DNA of 8,554 nucleotides, from the NCBI GenBank assembly GCA_905235345.1, contig CAJOLO010000070.1, positions 1-8,554 on the forward strand. Direction: 5' to 3'. The notes below the pieces were generated by a model. The model had not been told where the DNA came from, ran no database searches, and was given only the letters and a program-made list of their open reading frames with translations. This document shows, one piece after another, positions 1-5,905 of the stretch (position 1 is the first letter of the stretch; each line of letters opens with the position of its first letter). The translations under genes and the position numbers were made by a program. Origin of the DNA: an uncultured Lachnospiraceae bacterium. GTDB taxonomy: Bacteria > Bacillota > Clostridia > Lachnospirales > Lachnospiraceae.

Positions 1-133
1 TGGTAGATTTAAGGCAGATGTATCATTTGGTGGAACATCTCTCATAATCATTGTTGGAGTCATTCTGGAGACAATGAAACAGTTAGAGTCACAGATGCTT
101 GTGAGAAACTATTCAGGTTTCTTGAATAACTAG
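1..133 (+). CDS. secY: Protein translocase subunit SecY, C-terminal end (partial)
   Basis: Only the last 43 codons are present, in the frame whose first whole codon starts at base 2, ending at TAG 131-133. The residues VSFGGTSLIIIVGVILETMK and the following QLESQML are the strongly conserved SecY C-terminus: the last transmembrane helix (hydrophobic run SLIIIVGVIL) and the cytoplasmic tail that contacts the ribosome and SecA. SecY is the channel-forming subunit of the SecYEG translocon in the plasma membrane. Its place immediately before adk and map is the usual spc-operon order. The upstream part, with the other nine helices, lies outside the window. Identification is from the visible residues plus gene order and is secure despite the short length. 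Confidence 0.95.
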   Translation, partial: GRFKADVSFGGTSLIIIVGVILETMKQLESQMLVRNYSGFLNN

Positions 134-166
134 ATTTATTATTAATTTGTGTATTTAAAAGCGGAC

Positions 167-320
167 GCTACTATGTACGTTGTCTATTTTTCGACAGGAC
201 ACGCTTTCGCTCCGTTGTAAGCGCAGCGGTACTGGATTCATGAACACCTTTGGTGTCCATTCATCAAGTACCAGCGGTTGCAAAGAGTCCATTCGAAAAA
301 CAGACAACGTACATAGTAGC
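167..320. repeat. 154-bp imperfect palindrome (MITE-like hairpin element) between secY and adk
   Basis: The outer 28 bases of the left arm (167-194, starting GCTACTATGTACGTTGTCT) match the reverse complement of 293-320 with a single mismatch. The similarity continues inward, imperfectly, to a centre at CACC-TTT-GGTG (about 245-255). Transcribed, the whole unit would fold into one long hairpin. It lies in a 318-bp gap (134-451) between two genes that are usually close together. Both strands carry mirror-image short reading frames whose peptides share an RK-x-DNVHSS stretch; that is a by-product of the palindrome, not evidence of coding. A small non-autonomous inserted element is the best guess. 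A clear target-site duplication could not be assigned: a 7-base GTATTTA occurs on both sides (151-157 and about 354-360) but not flush with the arms. The rest of the gap (134-166, 321-436) shows AT-rich sequence with no convincing promoter. Confidence 0.75.
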
Positions 321-437
321 TGTTTGTGGTTATATATATGTGTTTTTTGCATATGTATTTATTGAATTAAACTGATAGGATATTAAGAAGGATGAAAGAG
401 TACAAATCAGTTTTCAATAGTCAGATTAGATAAGAAA

Positions 438-444
438 AAGGAGG
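438..444 (+). promoter_or_regulatory. Ribosome binding site of adk
   Basis: AAGGAGG, a full Shine-Dalgarno match, lies 7 bases before the ATG at 452 and fixes the adk start. Confidence 0.85.
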
Positions 445-451
445 AAAAGCT

Positions 452-1095
452 ATGAAGATTATTATGTTAGGTGCTCCCGGTGCAGGTAAGGGAACACAGG
501 CAAAGATGATCGCTGCAAAGTATGGTATTCCGCATATTTCAACAGGTGACATATTCCGTGCAAACATTAAGAACGGTACAGAGCTTGGTGCTAAGGCTAA
601 GCAGTATATGGACAAGGGCGAGCTGGTTCCTGATGAGTTGGTTGTTGATCTTGTAATTGACAGATTTAAAGAACCTGATTGCGCTAACGGTTATGTGCTT
701 GATGGTTTTCCAGAACTATTCCACAGGCTGAGGCTCTTGACAAGGCACTTACAGCAATAGGTGAGACTGTTGACTATGCAATCAATGTTGAGGTTCCTGA
801 TGAGAATATTATTAAGAGAATGGGCGGAAGACGTGCATGTGTAGGTTGCGGTGCAACATATCATATAGTATATAGTCCTACTAAGGTTGAAGGCAAGTGT
901 GATACCTGTGGAGCAGATCTTATAATTCGTGATGATGATAAGCCGGAGACAGTTAAGAACAGACTTTCCGTATATCATGAACAGACTCAGCCGTTAATCG
1001 ATTATTACACGAAGAAGGGAATTATCAAAGAGGTCGACGGAACAGTAGATATGAATGATGTATTTAAAGCAATAACAGATATATTAGGTGAGTAA
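452..1095 (+). CDS. adk: Adenylate kinase, zinc-finger type, interrupted by a one-base frameshift
   Basis: Adenylate kinase converts ATP + AMP to 2 ADP in the cytoplasm. The first 87 codons run in frame from ATG 452: P-loop GAPGAGKGT at residues 7-15, AMP-binding ISTGD, then VLDGFP ending at CCA 710-712. The family continues with Arg-Thr (DGFPRT), but here the frame turns to unrelated residues and stops at 758-760. From 712 the other frame resumes exactly where expected (RTIPQAEALDKAL) and runs to TAA 1093-1095. Restoring one base after position 711 gives 214 residues, the normal length. In the restored numbering the LID domain has Cys130, Cys133, Cys150 and Cys153 (C-x2-C-x16-C-x2-C), the structural zinc site typical of Gram-positive Adk. 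The missing base removes the catalytic Arg and everything after it. Because adk is essential, a sequencing or assembly error is likelier than a true null; that is inference. The map ATG follows after 2 bases. Confidence 0.93.
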
Positions 1096-1097
1096 AA

Positions 1098-1865
1098 ATG
1101 GCGGTTTCAATTAAATCAAAAGCAGAAATAGAACTCATGAAAGAGGCAGGCAGAATTCTTGCCATTACACATGAGGAGATGAGAAAACAGATTCGTCCGG
1201 GAATGTCAACATATGAAATAGACCGGATTGGGGAAGAAGTTATCCGAAGCTACAACTGTATTCCATCATTTTTAAATTATAACGGATATCCCGCATCGAT
1301 TTGCGTATCCATAAATGAAGAGGTTGTGCATGGTATTCCAAGTAAGAAAAGAATTATTCAGGAGGGCGATATAGTAAGCCTGGATGCCGGAGTAATATAT
1401 AAGGGTTATCATTCGGATTCAGCACGTACTCACATAATGCCCGGAGCCTCGAAGGAGGTCAGGCAGCTTGTAAAGGTAACAAAGGAAAGCTTTTTCAAGG
1501 GTATAGAGCAGGCAGTTCCGGGAAATCATATTTCTGATATAAGTAGAGCTGTGCAGGAATATGCCGAAAGTTTTGGGTATGGTGTCGTACGTGATCTTGT
1601 GGGTCATGGTGTAGGAGCAAAACTTCATGAAGAGCCGGAGGTACCTAATTTTGTCGGAAAGCGCAGAGGGATTAAGCTCTGTGCAGGAATGACAATAGCG
1701 GTAGAACCTATGATAGCTATGGGAACTTATGAGGTATATTGGGAGGATGATGACTGGACAGTTGTAACAGAAGACAATCTTCCCGCATCTCATTATGAGA
1801 ATACCATTCTTATAACAGAGAACGGACCGGAAATTCTTTCACAGGCTCCGGGAATCGAATTGTAA
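1098..1865 (+). CDS. map: Methionine aminopeptidase, type I
   Basis: This 255-residue enzyme removes the N-terminal Met from new proteins in the cytoplasm. All five metal ligands of the pita-bread fold are visible: Asp96 (SLDAG), Asp107 (HSDSARTH), His170 (VGHGVG), Glu203 (AVEPM) and Glu234 (HYENT). The substrate-binding His78 lies in EEVVHGIP. There is no N-terminal extension, as in bacterial type Ia enzymes, and the length fits the family (about 250). The ATG lies 2 bases after the adk stop; the AGGTG at 1086-1090, inside the last adk codons, serves as ribosome binding site, so the two genes are probably translationally coupled. The neighbourhood adk-map-infA is the standard one. Identification is secure. 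Confidence 0.97.
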   Translation: MAVSIKSKAEIELMKEAGRILAITHEEMRKQIRPGMSTYEIDRIGEEVIRSYNCIPSFLNYNGYPASICVSINEEVVHGIPSKKRIIQEGDIVSLDAGVIYKGYHSDSARTHIMPGASKEVRQLVKVTKESFFKGIEQAVPGNHISDISRAVQEYAESFGYGVVRDLVGHGVGAKLHEEPEVPNFVGKRRGIKLCAGMTIAVEPMIAMGTYEVYWEDDDWTVVTEDNLPASHYENTILITENGPEILSQAPGIEL

Positions 1866-1871
1866 AACATA

Positions 1872-1900
1872 ATCGTGAAGTCGTAAAAGGACTTCACGAT
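1872..1900 (+). promoter_or_regulatory. Stem-loop between map and infA
   Basis: ATCGTGAAGTC (1872-1882) and GACTTCACGAT (1890-1900) are a perfect 11-bp inverted repeat around a 7-base loop. No T-run follows (ATACAAAATG comes next), so it is not a standard intrinsic terminator. It may protect a 3' end, mark an RNA processing point, or attenuate weakly. Its role is inferred; the repeat itself is plain. Confidence 0.6.
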
Positions 1901-1925
1901 ATACAAAATGAAGGAGGACGAATAT

Positions 1926-2144
1926 ATGTCAAAAGCAGATGTAATTGAAATTGAAGGAACTGTAATTGAGAAGTTACCTAATGCCATGTTCAAGGTTAAG
2001 CTGGAAAATGACCATGAAGTATTGGCACATATTAGTGGAAAGTTAAGAATGAATTATATAAAGATATTACCCGGTGATAAGGTAACATTAGAGTTATCTC
2101 CGTATGATCTTTCAAAAGGAAGAATTAAATGGAGAGAAAAATAG
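1926..2144 (+). CDS. infA: Translation initiation factor IF-1
   Basis: The product is 72 residues, the usual IF-1 length, and starts MSKADVIEIEGTVIEKLPN. It is a single OB-fold (S1-like) domain; the conserved run HISGKLRMNYIKILPGDKV is seen from about residue 35, and GRIKWREK closes the protein. IF-1 binds the A site of the 30S subunit with IF-2 and IF-3. An in-frame ATG at 1908 is not used: the strong AAGGAGG at 1911-1917 lies inside that extension and is spaced 8 bases from ATG 1926. The gene is separated from map by a stem-loop and followed by a promoter for rpmJ, so infA may mark the end of one transcription segment. Confidence 0.96.
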   Translation: MSKADVIEIEGTVIEKLPNAMFKVKLENDHEVLAHISGKLRMNYIKILPGDKVTLELSPYDLSKGRIKWREK

Positions 2145-2170
2145 AAAAAAATAGAAAAAATTAGAAAATA
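2141..2170 (+). promoter_or_regulatory. Phased A-tracts upstream of the rpmJ promoter (UP-element-like)
   Basis: Three 10-bp units follow each other exactly: ATAGAAAAAA at 2141 and again at 2151, then TTAGAAAATA at 2161. They put A-tracts one helical turn apart directly upstream of the -35 box at 2174. Such phasing bends DNA and resembles binding sites for the RNA polymerase alpha C-terminal domain. The first unit overlaps the infA stop codon (2142-2144). Function is inferred from position and spacing. Confidence 0.55.
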
Positions 2171-2173
2171 TGC

Positions 2174-2202
2174 TTGCAATGGATTGATAAAAATGATAGA
2201 AT
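2174..2202 (+). promoter_or_regulatory. Sigma-A-type promoter before rpmJ
   Basis: TTGCAA (2174-2179) and TAGAAT (2197-2202) are separated by the optimal 17 bases. The site lies 30 bases after infA, behind phased A-tracts, and about 57 bases before the rpmJ start. It would let rpmJ and the downstream alpha-operon genes be transcribed independently of the spc part. Confidence 0.65.
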
Positions 2203-2258
2203 ACTAATTTGCAGTGGACTGAACTTTAATTGAATCAAATCGAAAGGAGAGTATTCTA

Positions 2259-2372
2259 ATGAAGGTTAGAGCATCAGTTAAGCCGATTTGCGACAAGTGC
2301 AAAGTCATAAAAAGAAAAGGCAGCATTCGTGTGATCTGCGAAAACCCGAAGCACAAACAGAGACAAGGTTAG
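2259..2372 (+). CDS. rpmJ: 50S ribosomal protein L36 (zinc-ribbon form)
   Basis: A 37-residue protein, exactly the L36 length, beginning MKVRASVKPICDKCKVIKRK and ending KHKQRQG. Cys11, Cys14, Cys27 and His32 form the C-x2-C-x12-C-x4-H zinc ribbon, so this is the zinc-containing (C+) paralog rather than the cysteine-free one induced under zinc limitation. AAGGAG at 2244-2249 is 9 bases before the ATG. L36 is the smallest large-subunit protein and binds 23S rRNA. It lies between infA and rpsM, as in most Bacillota. The reading frame is short but unmistakable. Confidence 0.96.
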   Translation: MKVRASVKPICDKCKVIKRKGSIRVICENPKHKQRQG

Positions 2373-2446
2373 ATGATAGCCCATCTTTATTCCTTTTCCG
2401 GTTTGTAAACCAAAGTAGTACCGTATTCCCGGTACGAAGTTACTTC

Positions 2447-2452
2447 TATAAT
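2447..2452 (+). promoter_or_regulatory. Possible -10 box upstream of the rpsM leader
   Basis: A perfect TATAAT, but the hexamer 17 bases upstream (TATTCC, 2424-2429) is a poor -35. If used, transcription would start near 2459, just before the nested stems at 2497-2606. Confidence 0.3.
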
Positions 2453-2496
2453 ATACCTGATCTTATATTTAGAAGATGAATTTGAAAGCGGCTGTA

Positions 2497-2606
2497 TATA
2501 CGGGTGTCATGAACCTGTATAGCATAACAATAGAGCAGATTTTACATCTGTGGGGAGGTATCATTTATTACTGGTATGCATTTCACCTCTATATTACCCG
2601 ATAGAG
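2497..2606 (+). ncRNA. Candidate structured leader RNA upstream of rpsM
   Basis: Nested complementary segments suggest a folded RNA. An outer stem pairs TAT(A)CGGGT (2497-2505) with ACCCGATA (2596-2603). Inside it ATAGAG (2530-2535) can pair with CTCTAT (2587-2592), and inside that CAGAT/ATCTG (2536-2540/2546-2550) forms a hairpin. Two alternatives compete: GAGGT/ACCTC (2555-2559/2585-2589) and a local hairpin CTCTAT/ATAGAG (2587-2592/2601-2606). Mutually exclusive stems are what a switch would need. It is not a T-box or other riboswitch whose consensus I recognise. S4, encoded downstream, is a known autoregulator in other bacteria, which makes a ribosomal-protein leader plausible. AT-rich DNA gives chance stems, so confidence is low. 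Confidence 0.3.
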
Positions 2607-2796
2607 ATATCAGCAATGCTTGGTACATAGTAAAGGGGATAATTGTTAGACAAGCATTTATTACCTAAACTAAGGAATAATGGGTATAGCGTTCCTGAAA
2701 GATAATCGTGATACTATTTAGAATAATATATTATGGTATGAACGATTAAAGAGATAATAAGACAATGATATTTATTAAATGGAGGTAGCAGTCAGT

Positions 2797-3165
2797 ATGG
2801 CTCGTATTTCAGGTGTAGATTTACCAAGAGAAAAGCGTGTTGAGATTGGACTTACTTATATCTATGGTATTGGACTTCCATCATCTCAGCGTATTTTAAA
2901 AGAAGCTAATGTTAATCCTGATACCCGCGTCCGTGATCTTACAGACGATGAGGTTAAGAGAATCAGCGAGATAATCAATGAGACTCAGATGGTAGAGGGT
3001 GATCTTCGTAGAGAGATTGCGCTTAATATCAAGCGTCTTCAGGAGATTGGTTGTTATCGTGGAATTCGTCATAGAAAAGGTTTGCCGGTTCGTGGTCAGA
3101 AGACTAAGACCAATGCAAGAACTCGTAAAGGTCCTAAGAGAACAGTAGCAAACAAGAAGAAATAA
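2797..3165 (+). CDS. rpsM: 30S ribosomal protein S13
   Basis: The 122-residue protein begins MARISGVDLPREKRVEIGLT and carries the S13 signatures YIYGIG (about residues 22-27), CYRGIRHRKGLPVRGQ-TKTNARTRKG near residues 87-113, and a Lys-rich tail that reaches the decoding centre. S13 sits in the head of the small subunit and contacts the P-site tRNA and the L5 bridge. GGAGG at 2781-2785 is 11 bases before ATG 2797; an in-frame ATG at 2779 overlaps that site and would add six non-family residues, so it is rejected. rpsM opens the alpha group (rpsM, rpsK, rpsD, rpoA, rplQ); rpsK follows after 18 bases. Confidence 0.97.
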   Translation: MARISGVDLPREKRVEIGLTYIYGIGLPSSQRILKEANVNPDTRVRDLTDDEVKRISEIINETQMVEGDLRREIALNIKRLQEIGCYRGIRHRKGLPVRGQKTKTNARTRKGPKRTVANKKK

Positions 3166-3183
3166 TCAGGAGGTTAAGTTATA

Positions 3184-3576
3184 ATGGCTAAAGTTACAAA
3201 GAAAGTGACAAAGAAGCGTGTTAAGAAGAACGTTGAACACGGTCAGGCACATATTCAGTCATCTTTTAATAATACAATTGTTACATTAACCGACAATGAA
3301 GGTAATGCTCTTTCATGGGCAAGTGCAGGAGAGCTTGGATTCAAGGGTTCTAAGAAGTCAACTCCTTACGCAGCTCAGATGGCAGCAGAGACTGCAACGA
3401 AGGCAGCATTGGTTCATGGTCTTAAGAAAGTAGACGTAATGGTTAAAGGACCGGGTTCAGGTCGTGAGGCAGCAATTCGTGCACTTCAGGCAGCAGGTCT
3501 TGAGGTACTTAGTATCCGTGACGTAACACCTGTTCCACACAATGGATGTCGTCCACCAAAGCGTAGAAGAGTGTAA
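3184..3576 (+). CDS. rpsK: 30S ribosomal protein S11
   Basis: A 130-residue protein with the S11 hallmarks: HIQSSFNNTIVTLTD (about 23-37), SAGELGFKGSKKSTPYAAQ (about 47-65), VKGPGSGREAAIRALQAAGL (87-106) and the C-terminal RDVTPVPHNGCRPPKRRRV. It binds 16S rRNA on the platform near the E site. AGGAGG at 3168-3173 is 10 bases before the ATG. The N-terminus is Lys-rich (KVTKKVTKKRVKK), as common in this family. It lies between rpsM and rpsD with short spacers, so the three genes are surely cotranscribed. Confidence 0.97.
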   Translation: MAKVTKKVTKKRVKKNVEHGQAHIQSSFNNTIVTLTDNEGNALSWASAGELGFKGSKKSTPYAAQMAAETATKAALVHGLKKVDVMVKGPGSGREAAIRALQAAGLEVLSIRDVTPVPHNGCRPPKRRRV

Positions 3577-3592
3577 TAGGAGGTATAATAAG

Positions 3593-4186
3593 ATGGCAGT
3601 AGATAGAACACCGGTTCTCAAAAGATGCAGATCTTTGGGCATGGAGCCTCAGGTTCTTGGAATAGATAAGAAGTCAAATAGAAAGTTGGTACGCTCAAAC
3701 AGAAAGATGAGCGAGTACGGATTACAGCTTCGTGAGAAGCAGAAGGCTAAGTTCATTTACGGTGTATTAGAGAAGCCTTTCCGTAATCTTTACGCAACAG
3801 CAGAGAGAATGAAAGGACTTACAGGTCCTAATCTTATGATCCTTTTGGAGTCAAGACTTGATAATGTGGTATTTCGTCTTGGATTTGCCAGAACACGTAA
3901 AGAGGCAAGACAGATTGTTGGTCATAAGCATGTATTAGTTAATGGTAAAAGCGTTAACATCCCTTCATATAGAATTAAAGCAGGTGACAAGATTGAAATT
4001 CGTGAGAAGAGTAAATCATTACAGAGATATAAGGATATCTTAGAGGTTACAGGCGGAAGATTGGTTCCTGCATGGTTGGAGTCAGATCAGGAAAATCTTT
4101 CAGGTACAGTAATAGAGCTTCCTTTAAGAGAGCAGATTGATGTTCCTGTTAACGAGACACTTATTGTCGAGTTATATTCTAAGTAA
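3593..4186 (+). CDS. rpsD: 30S ribosomal protein S4 (cysteine-poor, zinc-free form)
   Basis: The 197-residue protein begins MAVDRTPVLKRCRSLGMEPQ. The S4 RNA-binding domain is at about 89-150 (LESRLDNVVFRLGFARTRKE, then the V-N-G-K and IKAGDKIEI stretches). S4 is a primary 16S-binding assembly protein and, in several bacteria, a translational repressor of its own operon. Cys12 is the only cysteine, so the four-Cys zinc site of the C+ form is absent. AGGAGG at 3578-3583 sets the start at 3593; an in-frame ATG at 3542 lies inside rpsK and is rejected. rpsD stands inside the alpha group, as in Clostridia and E. coli but unlike B. subtilis, where it is elsewhere. Confidence 0.97.
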   Translation: MAVDRTPVLKRCRSLGMEPQVLGIDKKSNRKLVRSNRKMSEYGLQLREKQKAKFIYGVLEKPFRNLYATAERMKGLTGPNLMILLESRLDNVVFRLGFARTRKEARQIVGHKHVLVNGKSVNIPSYRIKAGDKIEIREKSKSLQRYKDILEVTGGRLVPAWLESDQENLSGTVIELPLREQIDVPVNETLIVELYSK

Positions 4187-4221
4187 TCTACGATATCGAA
4201 TTAGCAATGCAGATTATAAGA

Positions 4222-4259
4222 TATACAGTCTTAGCAGAAAGTTCTGCAAAGACTGTATA
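4222..4259 (+). promoter_or_regulatory. Long hairpin in the rpsD-rpoA spacer
   Basis: TATACAGTCTT (4222-4232) pairs with AAGACTGTATA (4249-4259). After one A/A mismatch, GCAGA (4234-4238) pairs with TCTGC (4243-4247) around an AAGT loop. The stem totals 16 pairs. No T-run follows, so a terminator is unlikely. It may be an RNA processing or stabilising element that separates rpoA expression from the ribosomal proteins. Role inferred. Confidence 0.6.
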
Positions 4260-4301
4260 CTCTTAGAAGTGTAGTAATAATAATAAAGGGAGGTTCGTAA
4301 C

Positions 4302-5258
4302 GTGTTTGAATTTCAAATACCAAGAATTGAGATTAAAGAAATCTCAGAAGACAACAGATACGGTCAATTTGTAGTAGAACCTTTAGAGAGAGGATATGGT
4401 ACAACACTTGGTAACTCATTAAGAAGAATTATGTTATCATCTTTACCAGGTTCCGCTGTAAGCTATATTAAGATTAAGGGTGTGTTACATGAATTTAGTT
4501 CAATTCCGGGTGTTAAAGAAGATGTGACTGAGATAGTTATGAATATCAAGGAATTGGCTATTAAGAACAATAGCACATCTAATGAACCTAAGCAGGCATA
4601 TATTGAGTATGTGGGCGAGGGTGTTGTAACTGCAGCAGATATTCATGTAGATAGTGATATCGAGATATTGAATCCTGATTTGGTTATTGCAACTCTTTCA
4701 GGTCCGGATGCGAGATTGGATATGGAATTAACTATCACAAAGGGTAGAGGTTATGTCGGTTCTGATAAGAACAAGAAGGATGATGCTTCTATCGATATGA
4801 TTGCAATTGATTCTATATATACACCGGTAGAGCGTGTTAATCTTACAGTAACAGATACCCGTGTTGGTCAGACAACAGATTACGATAAGCTTACATTGGA
4901 CGTGTATACTAATGGAACACTTCCGCCGGATGAGGCAGTAAGTCTTGCAGCTAAGGTGTTAAGTGAGCATTTAAGCCTTTTCATTGATCTTTCAGAGAAT
5001 GCTAAGTCTGCCGAGGTTATGGTAGAGAAGGAAGATAATGAGAAAGAGAAAGTTCTTGAGATGAACATTGATGAGTTAGAGCTTTCAGTTCGTTCATTTA
5101 ACTGTCTGAAGCGTGCAGGTATTAATACAGTTGAAGAGCTTACGAGCAAGACAACTGAGGATATGATGAAGGTTCGTAACCTGGGTAGAAAGTCACTTGA
5201 TGAAGTGCTTAACAAGTTGAAAGAACTTGGTCTATCCCTCAATAACGGAGACGATTAA
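4302..5258 (+). CDS. rpoA: DNA-directed RNA polymerase subunit alpha
   Basis: A 318-residue protein starting at GTG 4302, with GGGAGG at 4288-4293 spaced 8 bases. The N-terminal assembly domain (about 1-230) shows FVVEPLERGYGTTLGNSLRR (23-42) with the family's IMLSSLPG after it, and VGQTTDYDKLTLDV near 188-201. An acidic/Lys linker (EKEDNEKEK) leads to the C-terminal domain (about 253-313) with VRSFNCLKRAGI (263-274) and RNLGRKSLDEV. Arg264 corresponds to the DNA-contacting Arg265 of E. coli. The alpha dimer scaffolds assembly of core polymerase, and its C-terminal domains bind UP elements and activators. Length and domain order are normal. rplQ follows after 60 bases. Confidence 0.98.
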   Translation: MFEFQIPRIEIKEISEDNRYGQFVVEPLERGYGTTLGNSLRRIMLSSLPGSAVSYIKIKGVLHEFSSIPGVKEDVTEIVMNIKELAIKNNSTSNEPKQAYIEYVGEGVVTAADIHVDSDIEILNPDLVIATLSGPDARLDMELTITKGRGYVGSDKNKKDDASIDMIAIDSIYTPVERVNLTVTDTRVGQTTDYDKLTLDVYTNGTLPPDEAVSLAAKVLSEHLSLFIDLSENAKSAEVMVEKEDNEKEKVLEMNIDELELSVRSFNCLKRAGINTVEELTSKTTEDMMKVRNLGRKSLDEVLNKLKELGLSLNNGDD

Positions 5259-5318
5259 TAAATAGAAAGACCACTTAAGCCGAATAATAGTAAGCAAAGT
5301 GAAGGAGGACATTACATT

Positions 5319-5855
5319 ATGGCAATGTATAGAAAGCTTGGAAAGAAGCAGGCACAGAGAAAAGCGTTACTTCGTAATCAGGTAACACAGTTATTATATA
5401 ATGGCAAGATTACAACTACTGAGGCAAGAGCTAAGGAAGTTCGCAAGATTGCTGAGAGTCTTATTACATTAGCAGTTAAGGAAAAGGATAACTATGATGA
5501 GGTTACCGTAACTGCTAAGGTAGCTAAGAAAGACAAAGATGGTAAGAGAATCAAAGAGGTTGTAGACGGTAAGAAAGTTACAGTTTATGATGAAGTCGAG
5601 AAGACAGTTAAGAAGGATAAGCCATCTAAGCTTCATGCAAGAAGACAGATGTTAAAGGTTCTTTATCCTGTAGTTGAAGTTCCGACCGAGGCAGCAGGTA
5701 AGAAGAGAGGAACCAAGAAGGTTGATCTTACAGAGAAGTTATTTGATGAGTACGGTCCTAAGTACGAGGGACGTAATGGTGGTTATACAAGAATCATCAA
5801 AGTTGGTCCTCGTAAGGGTGATGCGGCTATGGAAGTTATTCTTGAGTTGGTTTAA
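5319..5855 (+). CDS. rplQ: 50S ribosomal protein L17 with an enlarged middle region
   Basis: The product is 178 residues, against about 115-130 for most L17. The N-terminal half MAMYRKLGKKQAQRKALLRN and ITTTEARAKEVRKIAESLITL matches the family, as do LHARRQ (about 105-110), YEGRNGGYTRIIKVGPRKGDAAM and the C-terminal ILELV. Between SLITLAVKEKDNYD and LHARRQ lies an extra segment of roughly 50 residues rich in Lys, Asp and Val. It keeps frame and codon style with the rest, so it is a natural insertion rather than an error; enlarged L17 proteins are, from memory, known in Clostridia. AAGGAGG at 5302-5308 selects ATG 5319 (10 bases) over ATG 5325 (16 bases). L17 sits at the peptide-tunnel side of the large subunit. 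A terminator follows 17 bases after the stop. Confidence 0.95.
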   Translation: MAMYRKLGKKQAQRKALLRNQVTQLLYNGKITTTEARAKEVRKIAESLITLAVKEKDNYDEVTVTAKVAKKDKDGKRIKEVVDGKKVTVYDEVEKTVKKDKPSKLHARRQMLKVLYPVVEVPTEAAGKKRGTKKVDLTEKLFDEYGPKYEGRNGGYTRIIKVGPRKGDAAMEVILELV

Positions 5856-5872
5856 AGATAAATGTAATTTTG

Positions 5873-5905
5873 GGAGACTGTTTTAACAGTCTCCTATTTT
5901 TGTTT
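5873..5905 (+). terminator. Intrinsic terminator of the ribosomal-protein cluster, after rplQ
   Basis: GGAGACTGTT (5873-5882) and AACAGTCTCC (5885-5894) form a perfect 10-bp stem (in practice 8 bp with a 6-base TTTTAA loop), followed by the T-rich tail TATTTTTGTTT. It marks the natural end of the operon. Confidence 0.9.

Larger units (their letters stand above)
2373..2796 (+). other. 424-bp gap between rpmJ and rpsM with several inverted repeats
   Basis: No convincing gene is present. Contents seen: a stem GTACCG/CGGTAC (2418-2423/2430-2435) with possible outer pairs AAGTA/TACTT (2413-2417/2441-2445); a TATAAT at 2447-2452 with only a poor -35 match upstream; a nested set of stems at 2497-2606 (separate entry); AATGCTTG/CAAGCATT at 2615-2622/2651-2658; and AATCGT/ACGATT at 2704-2709/2742-2747 enclosing ATAC/GTAT and a 12-bp palindrome (2723-2734). 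A 42-codon frame (2476-2604) has no clear ribosome binding site and no recognised similarity. The gap is long for this cluster; a leader for the alpha operon is the likeliest role, by inference. Confidence 0.5.

Noticed and set aside
155..365. Two short overlapping reading frames on opposite strands (61 and 65 codons)
   Set aside because: They mirror each other because they lie in the palindrome, lack good ribosome binding sites and resemble no protein family.
347..386. Promoter for adk after the palindrome
   Set aside because: TTGCAT and TTGAAT have no -10 partner at 16-18 bases; TATTAA at 381 is only 13 bases from TTGAAT.
1419..1793. 124-codon minus-strand frame inside map
   Set aside because: The sense strand holds every catalytic residue of methionine aminopeptidase; the antisense frame has no start signals.
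1908..1925. Upstream ATG that would lengthen IF-1 by six residues
   Set aside because: The Shine-Dalgarno sequence lies inside the extension, and MSKADVIEIEG is the family start.
2288..2479. A 63-codon + strand frame overlapping rpmJ
   Set aside because: It is out of frame with the certain rpmJ gene and has no family features.
2540..2600. T-box or other known riboswitch before rpsM
   Set aside because: No AGGGTGGNACCGCG-like motif or other consensus could be found.
2476..2604. A 42-codon frame beginning MNLKAAVYTG in the rpmJ-rpsM gap
   Set aside because: Weak upstream site, no recognised similarity, and it coincides with the nested inverted repeats.
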